From JANMJD01 sp031371195 (lineage in GTDB: Bacteria > Actinomycetota > Acidimicrobiia > Acidimicrobiales > Ilumatobacteraceae): 47,711 nucleotides of DNA. The DNA lies in NCBI GenBank assembly GCA_031371195.1, contig JANMJD010000085.1:1-47711 (forward strand), given 5' to 3'. Made by a program: the position numbers and the translations under genes. Below, piece after piece: positions 25,801 to 34,488 of this stretch. The notes beneath the pieces were generated by a model that was not told where the DNA came from, ran no database searches, and saw nothing but the letters and a program-made list of their open reading frames with translations. Position 1 is the stretch's first letter. Each line of letters opens with the position of its first letter.

Positions 25801-26517
25801 GAGAAAGCCGGCGAAGTCGAGCTTGTCGGCATCGCGGATGACCGGAACCACCAGCGTGCGGCTCCCGTCAGCCTTGGCGACATCAACGGCCAAACCCAGG
25901 CTGACGCGCTCCGGGCGGACGATTCGCGGTTCGCCGCCGGCCCCGACAAGAAAGGAATTGTTCATCGCCGGGGCGGCGTCGGCGATCGCCCGGACGATGG
26001 CGTAGCCGATCAAGTGGGTGAAGCTGACCTTGCTCTTGCCCGATCGGCCCTGGAATCCATTGATGACCGAGCGGTTGACTTCCAGGAGTTTGGCCGGGAT
26101 GTTGCGGAAGCTTGTCGCCGTCGGCACCTCGAGGCTCTTGGCCATGTTGGCGGCGATGACCGCCCCGACGCCGCGGATCGGCTGGCCGGGCTCGTCGTTC
26201 GACATGTGCGGTGCCGGCGCGTTGAGCACCGCTCCGTTCGGTACCCCCGTGTTCGGCGCGGGCGTGTTCGGCTCGGGCGTGTTTGGAAGGGGCGTGTTCG
26301 GAACGGGCGCGGCCATGGCGATTGCCGTGTCAGCGACCGGGCGAGTATGCAGCACCGCAGTGGCCGCTGGGGCGCCGTGCCCGGCCCCGCTCGGTCGGTA
26401 GTCGGAGAAGAACTCCTGCCACGTATCACTTACCGACTGGGGATCAAGCCGGAATCGGTCGTACATTTCGTCTACAAGCCAGGCGTTCGCGCCAAACTTC
26501 GGTGTTTCAGAGGCCAT
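22834..26517 (-). CDS. kgd: Multifunctional 2-oxoglutarate decarboxylase/dehydrogenase (fused E2 and E1)
   Basis: This 1227-residue protein has the actinobacterial Kgd/OdhA architecture. Residues 1-40 (FGANAWLVDEMYDRFRLDP) are the E1-type N-terminal helix; 41-110 a flexible linker; about 112-345 a dihydrolipoyl succinyltransferase-type catalytic domain ending in TYDHRIIQGAESG; and about 360-1227 a thiamine-diphosphate-dependent E1, with GMAHRGRLNVLAN, GDAAFAGQGI, NNQIGFTT, RRHGHNEGDDP and the C-terminal LLPHGFEGQGPEHSSAR segment. It converts 2-oxoglutarate in the TCA cycle with lipoylated E2 and E3 partners encoded elsewhere. The linker contains a PNTP-type repeat from a 15-bp minisatellite. 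A TACCAT hexamer lies 8 nt before the ATG. Confidence 0.97.
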   Translation of the reverse strand: MASETPKFGANAWLVDEMYDRFRLDPQSVSDTWQEFFSDYRPSGAGHGAPAATAVLHTRPVADTAIAMAAPVPNTPLPNTPEPNTPAPNTGVPNGAVLNAPAPHMSNDEPGQPIRGVGAVIAANMAKSLEVPTATSFRNIPAKLLEVNRSVINGFQGRSGKSKVSFTHLIGYAIVRAIADAAPAMNNSFLVGAGGEPRIVRPERVSLGLAVDVAKADGSRTLVVPVIRDADKLDFAGFLVAYEELIRKVKGNKLTVADFQGASVTLTNPGTIGTVQSVPRLMPGQGVIVGVGSIDFPAEFQGADEAALAELGISKVVTVTSTYDHRIIQGAESGLFLKRVHELLLGEHGFYEQVFRALDVPYEAVKWRQDTTPLDHEDAMLAKQMHVGTLIRAHRVRGHLIADLDPLRWKQPKMYEELDPATYGLTIWDLEREFLVGGVGGKEKMKLGAMLHVLRDAYCRTIGVEYMHIQNTDEQRWIQRQLENVEFTPTVEEQRRLLERLNAAEAFEKFLATKYVGTKRFGLEGAESTIPVLDSIISDAADAGLDAAFLGMAHRGRLNVLANIVGKNYDQIFAEFEGHVDPSSVQGSGDVKYHLGAVGKYESPSGQDIRIELAPNPSHLETVNPVVMGMVRAHQDQIDPPGSYPVLPLLIHGDAAFAGQGIIQECLAMSDITGYRLGGTVHVIINNQIGFTTAPEYARSSLYCSDVAKMIQAPIFHVNGDDPEACLRVARLAFDYRQTFHKDVVIDIVCYRRHGHNEGDDPSYTQPLMYKAIAERRPVRKLYVEALVKRGEMSIDDAEKALEDFNAKLQSALDETRAHAPEPIRVPPPPKPIGVLPHVETGLAREQLDAIFDHLTAYPEGFTPHPKLARQFETRAKLYHDQGEVEWATAESLAFGGMLLDGHPVRLAGEDSRRGTFSQRHAALVDYDTGKPWVPLGDLPGAEVNFWVYDSLLSEYAALGYEYGYAVANKEALVLWEAQFGDFVNGAQIVVDQYIVAGEDKWDTTAGLVMLLPHGFEGQGPEHSSARIERFLTLCAEDNIQVCNATTAAQYFHLLRRQMKRVVRRPLVVFTPKGPLRMKESRSKIDDLTTGSFREVLDDPNVADRNAVTRIVFCSGKVCWDAMAERDKRQAPAAVVRVEQLYPFPVQQLRDLLTQYPNAKDLVWLQEEPDNMGPWNFVEHRVWRIKDDGYTLRCVARVGSGSPATGSKGIHDQELAQLLDETFSTQG
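26234..26308. repeat. 15-bp tandem repeat, five units, inside the kgd linker
   Basis: Five head-to-tail 15-bp units (type GTGTTCGGNNCGGGC on the plus strand) encode, on the minus strand, a PNTPx pentapeptide repeat at about residues 71-95 of Kgd. The outermost unit (26234-26248) is the most diverged. The unit is a multiple of three, so copy-number change would keep the frame and only alter linker length. Confidence 0.85.
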
Positions 26518-26525
26518 CGGTCGCG

Positions 26526-26531
26526 ATGGTA
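26526..26531 (-). promoter_or_regulatory. Candidate -10 element (TACCAT) for kgd
   Basis: TACCAT on the minus strand lies 8 nt before the kgd ATG, which would start transcription one or two bases before the start codon. Confidence 0.35.
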
Positions 26532-26577
26532 TCGGTTACGACGGCCACGAGCCTGGGCACGTGTCACACAGGTCAGG

Positions 26578-26606
26578 TTGATTTCCGAAGCGATCACTTG
26601 TAGAAA
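26578..26606 (+). promoter_or_regulatory. Candidate promoter of the cupredoxin gene
   Basis: TTGATT (26578-26583) and TAGAAA (26601-26606) are separated by 17 nt and match four of six positions each of the -35 and -10 consensus. The expected start is within a base of the ATG at 26614. The 96-bp gap is shared with the divergent kgd promoter. Confidence 0.35.
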
Positions 26607-26613
26607 TGGAATC

Positions 26614-26994
26614 ATGATGAAGCGCATCCCCCTCCCTCTCCTCGGTGTTGCCATGTCAGCCGCCCTACTCGTCGCATGCGGTAGCAGCGGGTCCGGCACC
26701 CCGGCGGCGCCCGCCGACGCCGGTCTGGTCGTCCAAGCCGTGACGGGCAACCGCTTCGACAAGGCGGAATACACGGCCAAGGCCGGATCGGTGAAGGTGG
26801 CGTACCTCGGCGAGCCGTCGACGAATCACACCCTGCTCATCACCACACCCGACAACACGACGATCGGCCCGAAGCTCAAGGCCCAGGCCGGGGGCCAGGA
26901 CGAGGGGACCTTCGACCTCGCCGCCGGCACGTACAACATGCTGTGCGACGTCCCGGGCCACGACCAGATGAAGGCGACGCTCGTCGTCTCCTGA
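26614..26994 (+). CDS. Cupredoxin (sulfocyanin/plastocyanin-like) lipoprotein
   Basis: The 126-residue product has a signal peptide with lipobox LLVAC (Cys22), a short Gly/Ser/Pro spacer and a cupredoxin domain. Type-1 copper ligands are visible as His72 in STNHTLL and the C-terminal loop CDVPGHDQM, giving Cys111, His116 and Met119. This is the pattern of a small blue copper electron carrier on the outer face of the membrane. A second ATG at 26617 is an alternative start. It converges on a urate-oxidase-N-type membrane gene across a bidirectional terminator; the redox partner is not identified. Confidence 0.85.
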   Translation: MMKRIPLPLLGVAMSAALLVACGSSGSGTPAAPADAGLVVQAVTGNRFDKAEYTAKAGSVKVAYLGEPSTNHTLLITTPDNTTIGPKLKAQAGGQDEGTFDLAAGTYNMLCDVPGHDQMKATLVVS

Positions 26995-27041
26995 GCGACG
27001 ACCGAGCGCCGTCGGATCGACCCGACGCCGACCGCTAAATG

Positions 27042-27070
27042 CGAAACGGCCGCCCGAAGGCGACCGTTCG
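27042..27070. terminator. Hairpin terminator between convergent genes
   Basis: CGAAACGGCCGCC and GGCGACCGTTCG form a stem of about 11 pairs with one bulged A and one mismatch around a CGAA loop, in the 124-bp gap between the convergent cupredoxin and membrane-protein genes. A short A/T stretch follows on the plus strand. It could serve both directions. Confidence 0.6.
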
Positions 27071-27118
27071 AAATTCAACTGCGACGCGGCGAAGGGAGCG
27101 CCGGCGACGGACCCGCCA

Positions 27119-27883
27119 CTACACGCGGAAGAAGATCTCCGTGAGGATCAGGAAGACGACCCAGAGACCGAAGGAGGCGATCAGCGGGTTGCGCACCCCG
27201 GGGCCGTCGTAGATCATGTTGAGACCCTTGTTGGGCGCCGTCTTCCACGGCATCATGCCGAGAGCGTTGAGTTCGAGCACGGCGATGATGATCAGGCTGA
27301 TCAGCCAGAACGCACCGACCTTGCCGCCGCCGAGGTCAGCGTTAGCGAGCGGTCCATGGCCTTTGTACACCATGAAGAACAGCATCGACACGGAGAAGAT
27401 CGTGTTCTGCCGAGATGCCATCATCGCTCGCCGACCCGCGGCGGGAGCATCGGGGTTGGCCTCTCCGCCGCCGAGCACGTTGGCGGCATTGGCGAGCACG
27501 ACCTTCTGATTACGCCAGATGACGCCCCACACGTTGAGCATCATGATGGTGCCGAGCAGCATGCCGAGCGAGATCGCCAGTCCCAGGCTGCTCTTGCCGA
27601 ACCCGTCATAGAAGTAGTTCTTGGTGACCACCGTAATCAGGATGCCAGTAACGAACGTTGACACGGCGGCCCAGCGGAACCACCAGAGGGCCTTGCGGGC
27701 CACCTTGTCGATGGCGATGTTGCGGGCCCGGCCCTCATCACCGAAGGCGGCGAATGCCGGCACCTGGACGAAGTTGAAGTAGTAGAGCAGACCGATCCAC
27801 ATGATGCCGGCCAGGATGTGCAGCCAGCGGAAACCGAAGTTCCCGATGCCGTTCTGGGTAAAAAATCCTTCTGCTGCGAACAC
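27119..27883 (-). CDS. Membrane protein with urate oxidase N-terminal (PuuD-like) domain
   Basis: The 254-residue protein is almost entirely membrane-spanning, with about seven segments. The opening FGFRWLHILAGIMWIGLLYYFNF is characteristic of the urate-oxidase-N family, the membrane part of the cytochrome-c-linked urate oxidase PuuD; conserved His residues on these helices may bind heme. There is no C-terminal cytochrome c domain here, so electrons would have to leave by another carrier; a cupredoxin gene lies convergently next door, though not in the same transcript. The start is taken as GTG at 27883 with GGGAG upstream. Urate oxidation itself is not shown by the sequence. Confidence 0.8.
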   Translation of the reverse strand: MFAAEGFFTQNGIGNFGFRWLHILAGIMWIGLLYYFNFVQVPAFAAFGDEGRARNIAIDKVARKALWWFRWAAVSTFVTGILITVVTKNYFYDGFGKSSLGLAISLGMLLGTIMMLNVWGVIWRNQKVVLANAANVLGGGEANPDAPAAGRRAMMASRQNTIFSVSMLFFMVYKGHGPLANADLGGGKVGAFWLISLIIIAVLELNALGMMPWKTAPNKGLNMIYDGPGVRNPLIASFGLWVVFLILTEIFFRV

Positions 27884-28042
27884 CGCTTCGTCTCCCGATG
27901 TGATAGGTCAACCTGTCTGACGCGGACCGTAGCACCACCGGGGTGCCCAACGCGCGAATCGAGCGGCGCGACCCCCACGGCGGGTAGCCTGGCCGGTCGC
28001 CCGATCCGCCCCGACTGGCGCAAACCCCGCACGGAGACCGCA

Positions 28043-29719
<1,677 letters not shown>

Positions 29720-29763
29720 CCTCCGGTCCCGCCTCCACCTCCGGGCCGCGATAGAACCCGGAG

Positions 29764-31068
29764 GTGCGCATTCGACGACGACTTCCAGCGGCCGCGGTCA
29801 TCGCCCTCTTGATGGGGGCGGCGTGCACGAGCGGTTCGAGTACGGCCCCGTCCGCTGCGGATACGTTGGCGGTCGCCACCCGGGAGACGTCCGCGACCGT
29901 CGCCGGCGGGTCGCCGACGACCGCGGCTCCGTCGACCGCGGCTCCGTCGACCACGGTGGCACCGACCACCGCCTCACCGACGACGACCGTCGATCCGGCA
30001 ACGCTGGCGATGACGTACGCCGAGGCGGGGCCATTCCCGGTCGGGGTCACGACCCTCACATTGCCGGCGGGCAACCCGGTGGAGGTGTGGTATCCGGCAG
30101 CCACCCTGGCGACCGGGACCGTCGGGTACGACGTGCGCGACTACACCCCCAAGGTGATCAAGGACCTGCTCACAGCCGATATCCCGGCCACGTTCAGCTA
30201 CCCCGCCGATCGGGACTCGATCGCGGCCGAGGGGTCATTCCCGGTAGCCGTGTACAGCCACGGGTTCAGCGGAATCAACGTCGGATCGTCATTCCTCACT
30301 TCCCATCTGGCCAGCTGGGGCATCGTCGCCGCCGCTCCGGAACACCCGGCCCGTGATCTTGCAGCCGCCACCGGCGGCACGCTCAATCCAGATCCTCAGG
30401 CGACCCTCGACGACATGCTCGCAACGATCGAGTTGCTCAAGTCGACGAATGCCGCCGACGGCCCACTGAGCGGGCACATCGATACCGGCCGTCTGGTTCT
30501 GATCGGCCATTCGGCCGGTGGGGGCACGGTGTTGGCGACGGCGGCGCAGTCACCGGACGTCGATGCCTATGTTTCGCTCGCCTCGGGGATCATGCGGAGT
30601 GGTGGCGACACCTCGACCACGACACCGGGCGTCACGACACCGGGCGTCACTTTGCCCGGCATGCCGTCACTGTTCATCGCCGGGCGCAATGACGCCGTCG
30701 TGCCGTGGGAGTCTGTGACCAAAGTGGCCTACGACGCCGCACCCAGTCCGAGTCGGCTGTGGGTGATCGACGGGGTCGGTCACAACGGTTTCGACGACTT
30801 CTGCACGTTCGGCAACGGGACCGGCATCATCGGTATCGCCGAGGCTTCGGGCCTGGGCGCTTTCCTCGATGCCCAGCCGACATTCCGCGCCCTCGGAGAG
30901 GACGGCTGCAAGCCACCCAACGTGCCCGTGGCGGAGTCGTGGCCGATCATCCGCCATGTGGTGACGGCGTTCGTTCTCGAGCAGACCGGCGACGTCGGCG
31001 CCGGGGCCGCGATCGACTCGTCGTTGGCTCCGACGTACACCCCAGCAGTCACGGCACTGGACAAGTAA
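29764..31068 (+). CDS. Secreted alpha/beta-hydrolase (PAF acetylhydrolase/chlorophyllase-like esterase)
   Basis: The 434-residue protein has an Arg-rich n-region and hydrophobic core ending GAAC, a likely though not ideal lipobox, then a Thr/Ser/Pro linker to about residue 78. The catalytic domain has VEVWYPA near its start, VYSHGFSG (oxyanion region), GHSAGG with the nucleophilic Ser, GRNDAVVP with the Asp and GVGHNGF with the His, a pattern of PAF-acetylhydrolase or dienelactone-hydrolase-like esterases. A short low-complexity insert (TTPGVTTPGVT), from a 15-bp duplication near 30627, sits before the Asp-bearing strand. The start is GTG at 29764; TAGAAC lies 6 nt upstream. Confidence 0.8.
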   Translation: MRIRRRLPAAAVIALLMGAACTSGSSTAPSAADTLAVATRETSATVAGGSPTTAAPSTAAPSTTVAPTTASPTTTVDPATLAMTYAEAGPFPVGVTTLTLPAGNPVEVWYPAATLATGTVGYDVRDYTPKVIKDLLTADIPATFSYPADRDSIAAEGSFPVAVYSHGFSGINVGSSFLTSHLASWGIVAAAPEHPARDLAAATGGTLNPDPQATLDDMLATIELLKSTNAADGPLSGHIDTGRLVLIGHSAGGGTVLATAAQSPDVDAYVSLASGIMRSGGDTSTTTPGVTTPGVTLPGMPSLFIAGRNDAVVPWESVTKVAYDAAPSPSRLWVIDGVGHNGFDDFCTFGNGTGIIGIAEASGLGAFLDAQPTFRALGEDGCKPPNVPVAESWPIIRHVVTAFVLEQTGDVGAGAAIDSSLAPTYTPAVTALDK

Positions 31069-31125
31069 CACCGAAAACAACCAGGCGAGGGGCGTAACGA
31101 CGCCATCACCTGGCAGCATGGAGTG

Positions 31126-31440
31126 ATGCCCGTCCGCCGATTCCGCCAGGCCGCCGCCGTCGTCTGGGTAGCGGGAATCGCCGGCATGATCGTCAACTCC
31201 GTGCGAGGGAACAACAACGGCTGGGTGGTCACCTGCGGAATGGTGACGGCCGTGGCCAGCCTGATCGTGCTCGCCGTCACGGCGACCGCACACGATGTCC
31301 CGATCGACGTGTTCGAGGAGGCCGAGGCCGAGCGGCTGGAAGGTCGGGTCGCCGAGCTGGTGAACACCGGAGCCGACGAGACGGCGGTCCGCACCCTGGT
31401 CCGCGACGCCATGCGCGTCGCACGCCGGGGGCGGGCATGA
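31126..31440 (+). CDS. Small membrane protein, unknown function
   Basis: The product of about 104 residues has two hydrophobic segments (AAAVVWVAGIAGMIVNSV and GMVTAVASLIVLAVTA) and a charged C-terminal helix (VFEEAEAERLEGRVAELV...AMRVARRGRA). No family is recognised. GGAG just upstream and adjacent GTG/ATG codons (31123 and 31126) support initiation here. It is 16 nt before the CysQ-like phosphatase gene and probably co-transcribed with it. Confidence 0.7.
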   Translation: MPVRRFRQAAAVVWVAGIAGMIVNSVRGNNNGWVVTCGMVTAVASLIVLAVTATAHDVPIDVFEEAEAERLEGRVAELVNTGADETAVRTLVRDAMRVARRGRA

Positions 31441-31456
31441 GCGCGAGCCGCGCCGA

Positions 31457-32221
31457 GTGAGCGAGCTCGACGACCATCAACTGGCGCTCTACCTCGCCGA
31501 GTCCGCCGGCACGATGCTGGTCAAGCTGCGCGATGAGATGTGGCAACGCCGCGCCCAGTCGTGGCAGGTGATGGACACCGGCGACGTCGCCGCCCACCAC
31601 CTGTTGATCGCCGGGTTGGCCGAGCACCGGCCCGAAGACTCCATCCTCTCCGAGGAAGGGCGCGACGATCGGCGACGACTGTCCAACGACCGGGTCTGGA
31701 TCATCGACCCGCTCGACGGCACCAACGAGTACGGCGAGCAGGGCCGAGCCGACTGGGCCGTCCATGTCGCTCTGTGGGAACGGGGCGAGCTGACCGCCGG
31801 GGCCGTTGCGCTACCGGCGATGGAATTGGTCTTCGGCACCGATCCCGCCGCCGTCGTCCCGCCATCGGTTCGTCCACAGCCGCGGCTGGCCACGTCCCGG
31901 TGGCGTGCCCCGTACTCGGCCGCCGTCATCGCCAATGCGTTGGGGTGCGACGCGTTGCGCATCGGTTCCGCCGGGGCCAAGGCGATGACGGTGGTGGCCG
32001 GCGAGGCCGACATCTACGTTCACGACAGCGGGATGTACCAATGGGATTCCGCCGCCCCGGCGGCCGTCGCCCAAGCCGCCGGGCTCCACGTCAGCCGGAT
32101 CGACGGCTCCCCGCTTGTCTACAACGCATCAGACCCGTGGCTGCCCGACGTCCTGATCTGCCGATCGGAACTCGCCGACGACGTACTCGGAGCGCTGCGG
32201 GCCGATCGGCGATGGGGCTGA
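31457..32221 (+). CDS. Inositol monophosphatase-family phosphatase (CysQ/bisphosphate nucleotidase-like)
   Basis: This 254-residue protein has the lithium-sensitive phosphatase motifs: ILSEEGRDD with metal-binding Glu, WIIDPLDGTNEY (the DPLDGT metal site), and YQWDSAAPAAVAQAAG for the third metal ligand. The pattern with GDVAAHHLL near the N-terminus and the short length fits the actinobacterial CysQ-type 3'(2'),5'-bisphosphate nucleotidase, which recycles PAP from sulfate assimilation, but inositol monophosphatase is possible. GTG at 31457 is the likely start. It lies 16 nt after a small membrane protein gene and 29 nt before an enoyl-CoA hydratase gene. Confidence 0.88.
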   Translation: MSELDDHQLALYLAESAGTMLVKLRDEMWQRRAQSWQVMDTGDVAAHHLLIAGLAEHRPEDSILSEEGRDDRRRLSNDRVWIIDPLDGTNEYGEQGRADWAVHVALWERGELTAGAVALPAMELVFGTDPAAVVPPSVRPQPRLATSRWRAPYSAAVIANALGCDALRIGSAGAKAMTVVAGEADIYVHDSGMYQWDSAAPAAVAQAAGLHVSRIDGSPLVYNASDPWLPDVLICRSELADDVLGALRADRRWG

Positions 32222-32250
32222 CGTGACAACCTGGCGGACGTGAGGCGACC

Positions 32251-33069
32251 ATGGACCTGAAGGCCACCCGGTTCGAGGTCGACGACCACGTCGCCATGGT
32301 TCGGCTCCATCGTCCGCATCGGCACAACGCGTGGACGGGCCGGATGCATGCCGAGTACCGCTGGATCATGGCCGAACTCGAAGCCGATGCTCGGGTTCGG
32401 GTGGTGATCGTCACCGGCACGCCGCCGGCATTCTGCGTCGGAGCCGATACCCAGGCATTGGCCGGCCACGTCGAGCGCGGGGGTTACGACGACGGCCTGC
32501 CCCCCGACGTGGCCCACCCCGGATACGGCACTCGGCCCGAATTCGATCACGATTTCGTGTGGCACTTCGGGCTCCGGTTCCCGGTGATCGCGGCCGTCAA
32601 CGGTGCGTGTGCCGGCGTCGGCCTGGCCCTGGCCCTGTTTTGCGATCTGCGGTTCGTTGCGGAAGGCGCACGGCTGACAACGGCCGCGCCCCAACTCGGG
32701 CTTCCCGCCGAGTTCGGAACCAGTTGGTTGCTTCCCCGGTTGGTCGGCGTGACCCGGGCGGCCGACCTGCTGCTGTCGGGACGGATCGTCACCGGAGCCG
32801 AAACGGCGACCTGGGGATTGTGGAACGACGTCTGCGCCGACGGCGAGGCGGCCGTGGAAGCCGCCATCGGGTATGCCCGGGCAATGGTCGCCAACGCCGC
32901 GCCGTCGGCGATGCAAGTCACCAAGAACCAGCTGTACCAGGACCTCATCCGTCATGACGTCGGAGCATCGGTCGAACGGTCGCAGCACCTGCTCCACGAG
33001 ATGATGGGTGGGGCCGACTACGCCGAGGGCGTGCGGGCGCTGACCGAGAAACGCCTGCCGGCGTTCTGA
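32251..33069 (+). CDS. Enoyl-CoA hydratase/isomerase family protein
   Basis: This 272-residue protein is a crotonase-fold enzyme. It has the HRPHRHNAW strand, the first oxyanion-hole segment PPAFCVGADTQAL, the second NGACAGVGLALALFCDLRF, and a TTAAPQLGLPAEFGTSWLLPRL segment where the catalytic acidic residue normally sits. It acts on CoA thioesters, most simply hydrating enoyl-CoA in beta-oxidation. GAGGCGACC precedes the ATG. It lies downstream of the CysQ-like gene on the same strand. The precise acyl substrate is not predictable. Confidence 0.9.
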   Translation: MDLKATRFEVDDHVAMVRLHRPHRHNAWTGRMHAEYRWIMAELEADARVRVVIVTGTPPAFCVGADTQALAGHVERGGYDDGLPPDVAHPGYGTRPEFDHDFVWHFGLRFPVIAAVNGACAGVGLALALFCDLRFVAEGARLTTAAPQLGLPAEFGTSWLLPRLVGVTRAADLLLSGRIVTGAETATWGLWNDVCADGEAAVEAAIGYARAMVANAAPSAMQVTKNQLYQDLIRHDVGASVERSQHLLHEMMGGADYAEGVRALTEKRLPAF

Positions 33070-33154
33070 ACGCACGGTGGACGACCGCTGACCGCCGATC
33101 CGCCGTCGGGGTCCGTAGAATCACCCCCGACGCGGACACGTTGGGAGACGACGA

Positions 33155-33196
33155 ATGACGATCGCTATCGACATGGGCACGGTGCCGGGTGACTGA
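33155..33196 (+). other. Short 13-codon open frame with strong ribosome site overlapping the next gene
   Basis: ATG at 33155 has an excellent Shine-Dalgarno (GGGAGACGACGA) and opens a frame MTIAIDMGTVPGD that ends in TGA at 33194-33196, overlapping the GTG at 33189 of the His-rich membrane protein, which itself has no good ribosome site. It may be a leader peptide coupling translation to the GTG, or the true N-terminus of the membrane protein separated by a one-base frameshift. Confidence 0.45.
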
Positions 33197-34484
33197 CTTC
33201 GATTCACCGTCCCCGAGCCGCGTCGGCGGCCTCGCCGTCGCCGGGTTCGCCTCGCTGGCGGCGGGGGCGATCCATGCCGCGGCCGTCGGCGTTCACAACG
33301 AACATCCTCAGGCCGTACGGGTATTCGTCGTCGCCGCACTGTTCCAGCTCGCCTGGGGGGCGCTCGCCCAGCGCCGCACGTCACGGATCTTCGCCATGAT
33401 CGGGGTCGCCGGCAACAGCGTGTTGATCGCCGGCTGGATCATGGCGAAGACCGGGGGCATCGGCTTCGTCGACGGGCTCGAAGCAAAAGAGGCAATCCAA
33501 TTCGCCGACGGGCTGGCCGCGACATTTGCGGCAATCGCCGTCTGTGCTGCAGCTGTCACGTTCGTGCGCCCGTCCGCTCTGGCCGTCAAGTCGGCCATCG
33601 CCGGCGTCGCCGCCATCGCGGTCGCCGGACTGACCCTTCCGGGGATGGTGGCTGCGGGGTCGCACATCCACGCCCACGGCGACGACACCACCGCTGGAGC
33701 GCACACCCACGGCGCCGATACCACCGCCGCGGCAGCCGGCGTCGAGGCCACCCACAACCACACCACCGACACTTCGGTGGCCGCGATCGAAACCACTCAC
33801 AACCATTCAACAGATCCGGCGACGACCACCGATCCCGCCTCCGGTGGTACGGTCCACGCGCACGCCACGGCCACCGCGTTGCCGACGACCAAATATGATC
33901 CGACCAAGCCGCTCGACTTCAGCGGCGTCGCCGGCGTCACCCCCGAGCAGCAGGCGGCCGCCGAGAACCTGGTGGCGATCACCCTGCTGCGGCTGCCCAA
34001 GTTCTCCGATCCCGCGGTGGCCGAGGCGTTGGGGTGGCACTCGATAGGTGACGGCATCACCGGCGTCGAGCACTACCTCAACTGGGAATTGATCAACGAC
34101 AACGACTACCTGAACCCCGACATGCCCGAGTCGCTCGTTTACGACGTCTCGGCCCGTGACGGCACGAAGAAGCTGGTCTCGGCGATGTTCATGCTTCCCG
34201 ACAATGTCAGTCTGAACGATGTCCCCAACCTCGGTGGGGCACTGATGCAGTGGCACATCCACGACAACCTGTGCTTCGCGCAGGGCGATCATCCAACGGT
34301 CGCCGGGCTGACAAGCTCGGATGGGGGATGCCCTGCGGGCCTGACCAAGTTCAAGCCGGCCCCGATGATCCACGTCTGGATCACCCCGAATCCGTGCGGA
34401 CCGTTCGCCGCTCTCGAAGGCGTCGGTGCAGGCACGATCGCCGAGGGCGAGACGCGACTCTGCGACCACGTGCACGGCGCCTGA
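33189..34484 (+). CDS. Five-helix membrane protein with His-rich linker and extracytoplasmic domain
   Basis: The 431-residue protein has about five membrane segments in residues 12-157 (including LAVAGFASLAAGAIHAA, VFVVAALFQLAWGALA and IAGVAAIAVAGLTLPGMV). A low-complexity linker (about 158-232) follows with HIHAH, HTH, HNH, HNH and HAH clusters separated by Thr/Asp/Ala, a likely metal-binding stretch. The soluble C-terminal domain (about 235-431) has GVTPEQQAAAENL, GVEHYLNWELINDNDYL, QWHIHDNLCF and CDHVHGA, again with many His and four Cys. No family name is certain. A copper- or zinc-related role is inferred from the His content. The GTG start overlaps a short frame with a much better ribosome site. 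Confidence 0.75.
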   Translation: MTDFDSPSPSRVGGLAVAGFASLAAGAIHAAAVGVHNEHPQAVRVFVVAALFQLAWGALAQRRTSRIFAMIGVAGNSVLIAGWIMAKTGGIGFVDGLEAKEAIQFADGLAATFAAIAVCAAAVTFVRPSALAVKSAIAGVAAIAVAGLTLPGMVAAGSHIHAHGDDTTAGAHTHGADTTAAAAGVEATHNHTTDTSVAAIETTHNHSTDPATTTDPASGGTVHAHATATALPTTKYDPTKPLDFSGVAGVTPEQQAAAENLVAITLLRLPKFSDPAVAEALGWHSIGDGITGVEHYLNWELINDNDYLNPDMPESLVYDVSARDGTKKLVSAMFMLPDNVSLNDVPNLGGALMQWHIHDNLCFAQGDHPTVAGLTSSDGGCPAGLTKFKPAPMIHVWITPNPCGPFAALEGVGAGTIAEGETRLCDHVHGA

Positions 34485-34488
34485 GCCG

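Noticed and set aside
24250..26994. A very long plus-strand open frame (over 850 codons) opposite kgd
   Set aside because: It is the antisense of the well-supported kgd gene; long antisense frames are expected in GC-rich coding DNA. Only its last 127 codons (from 26614) are a real gene, the cupredoxin.
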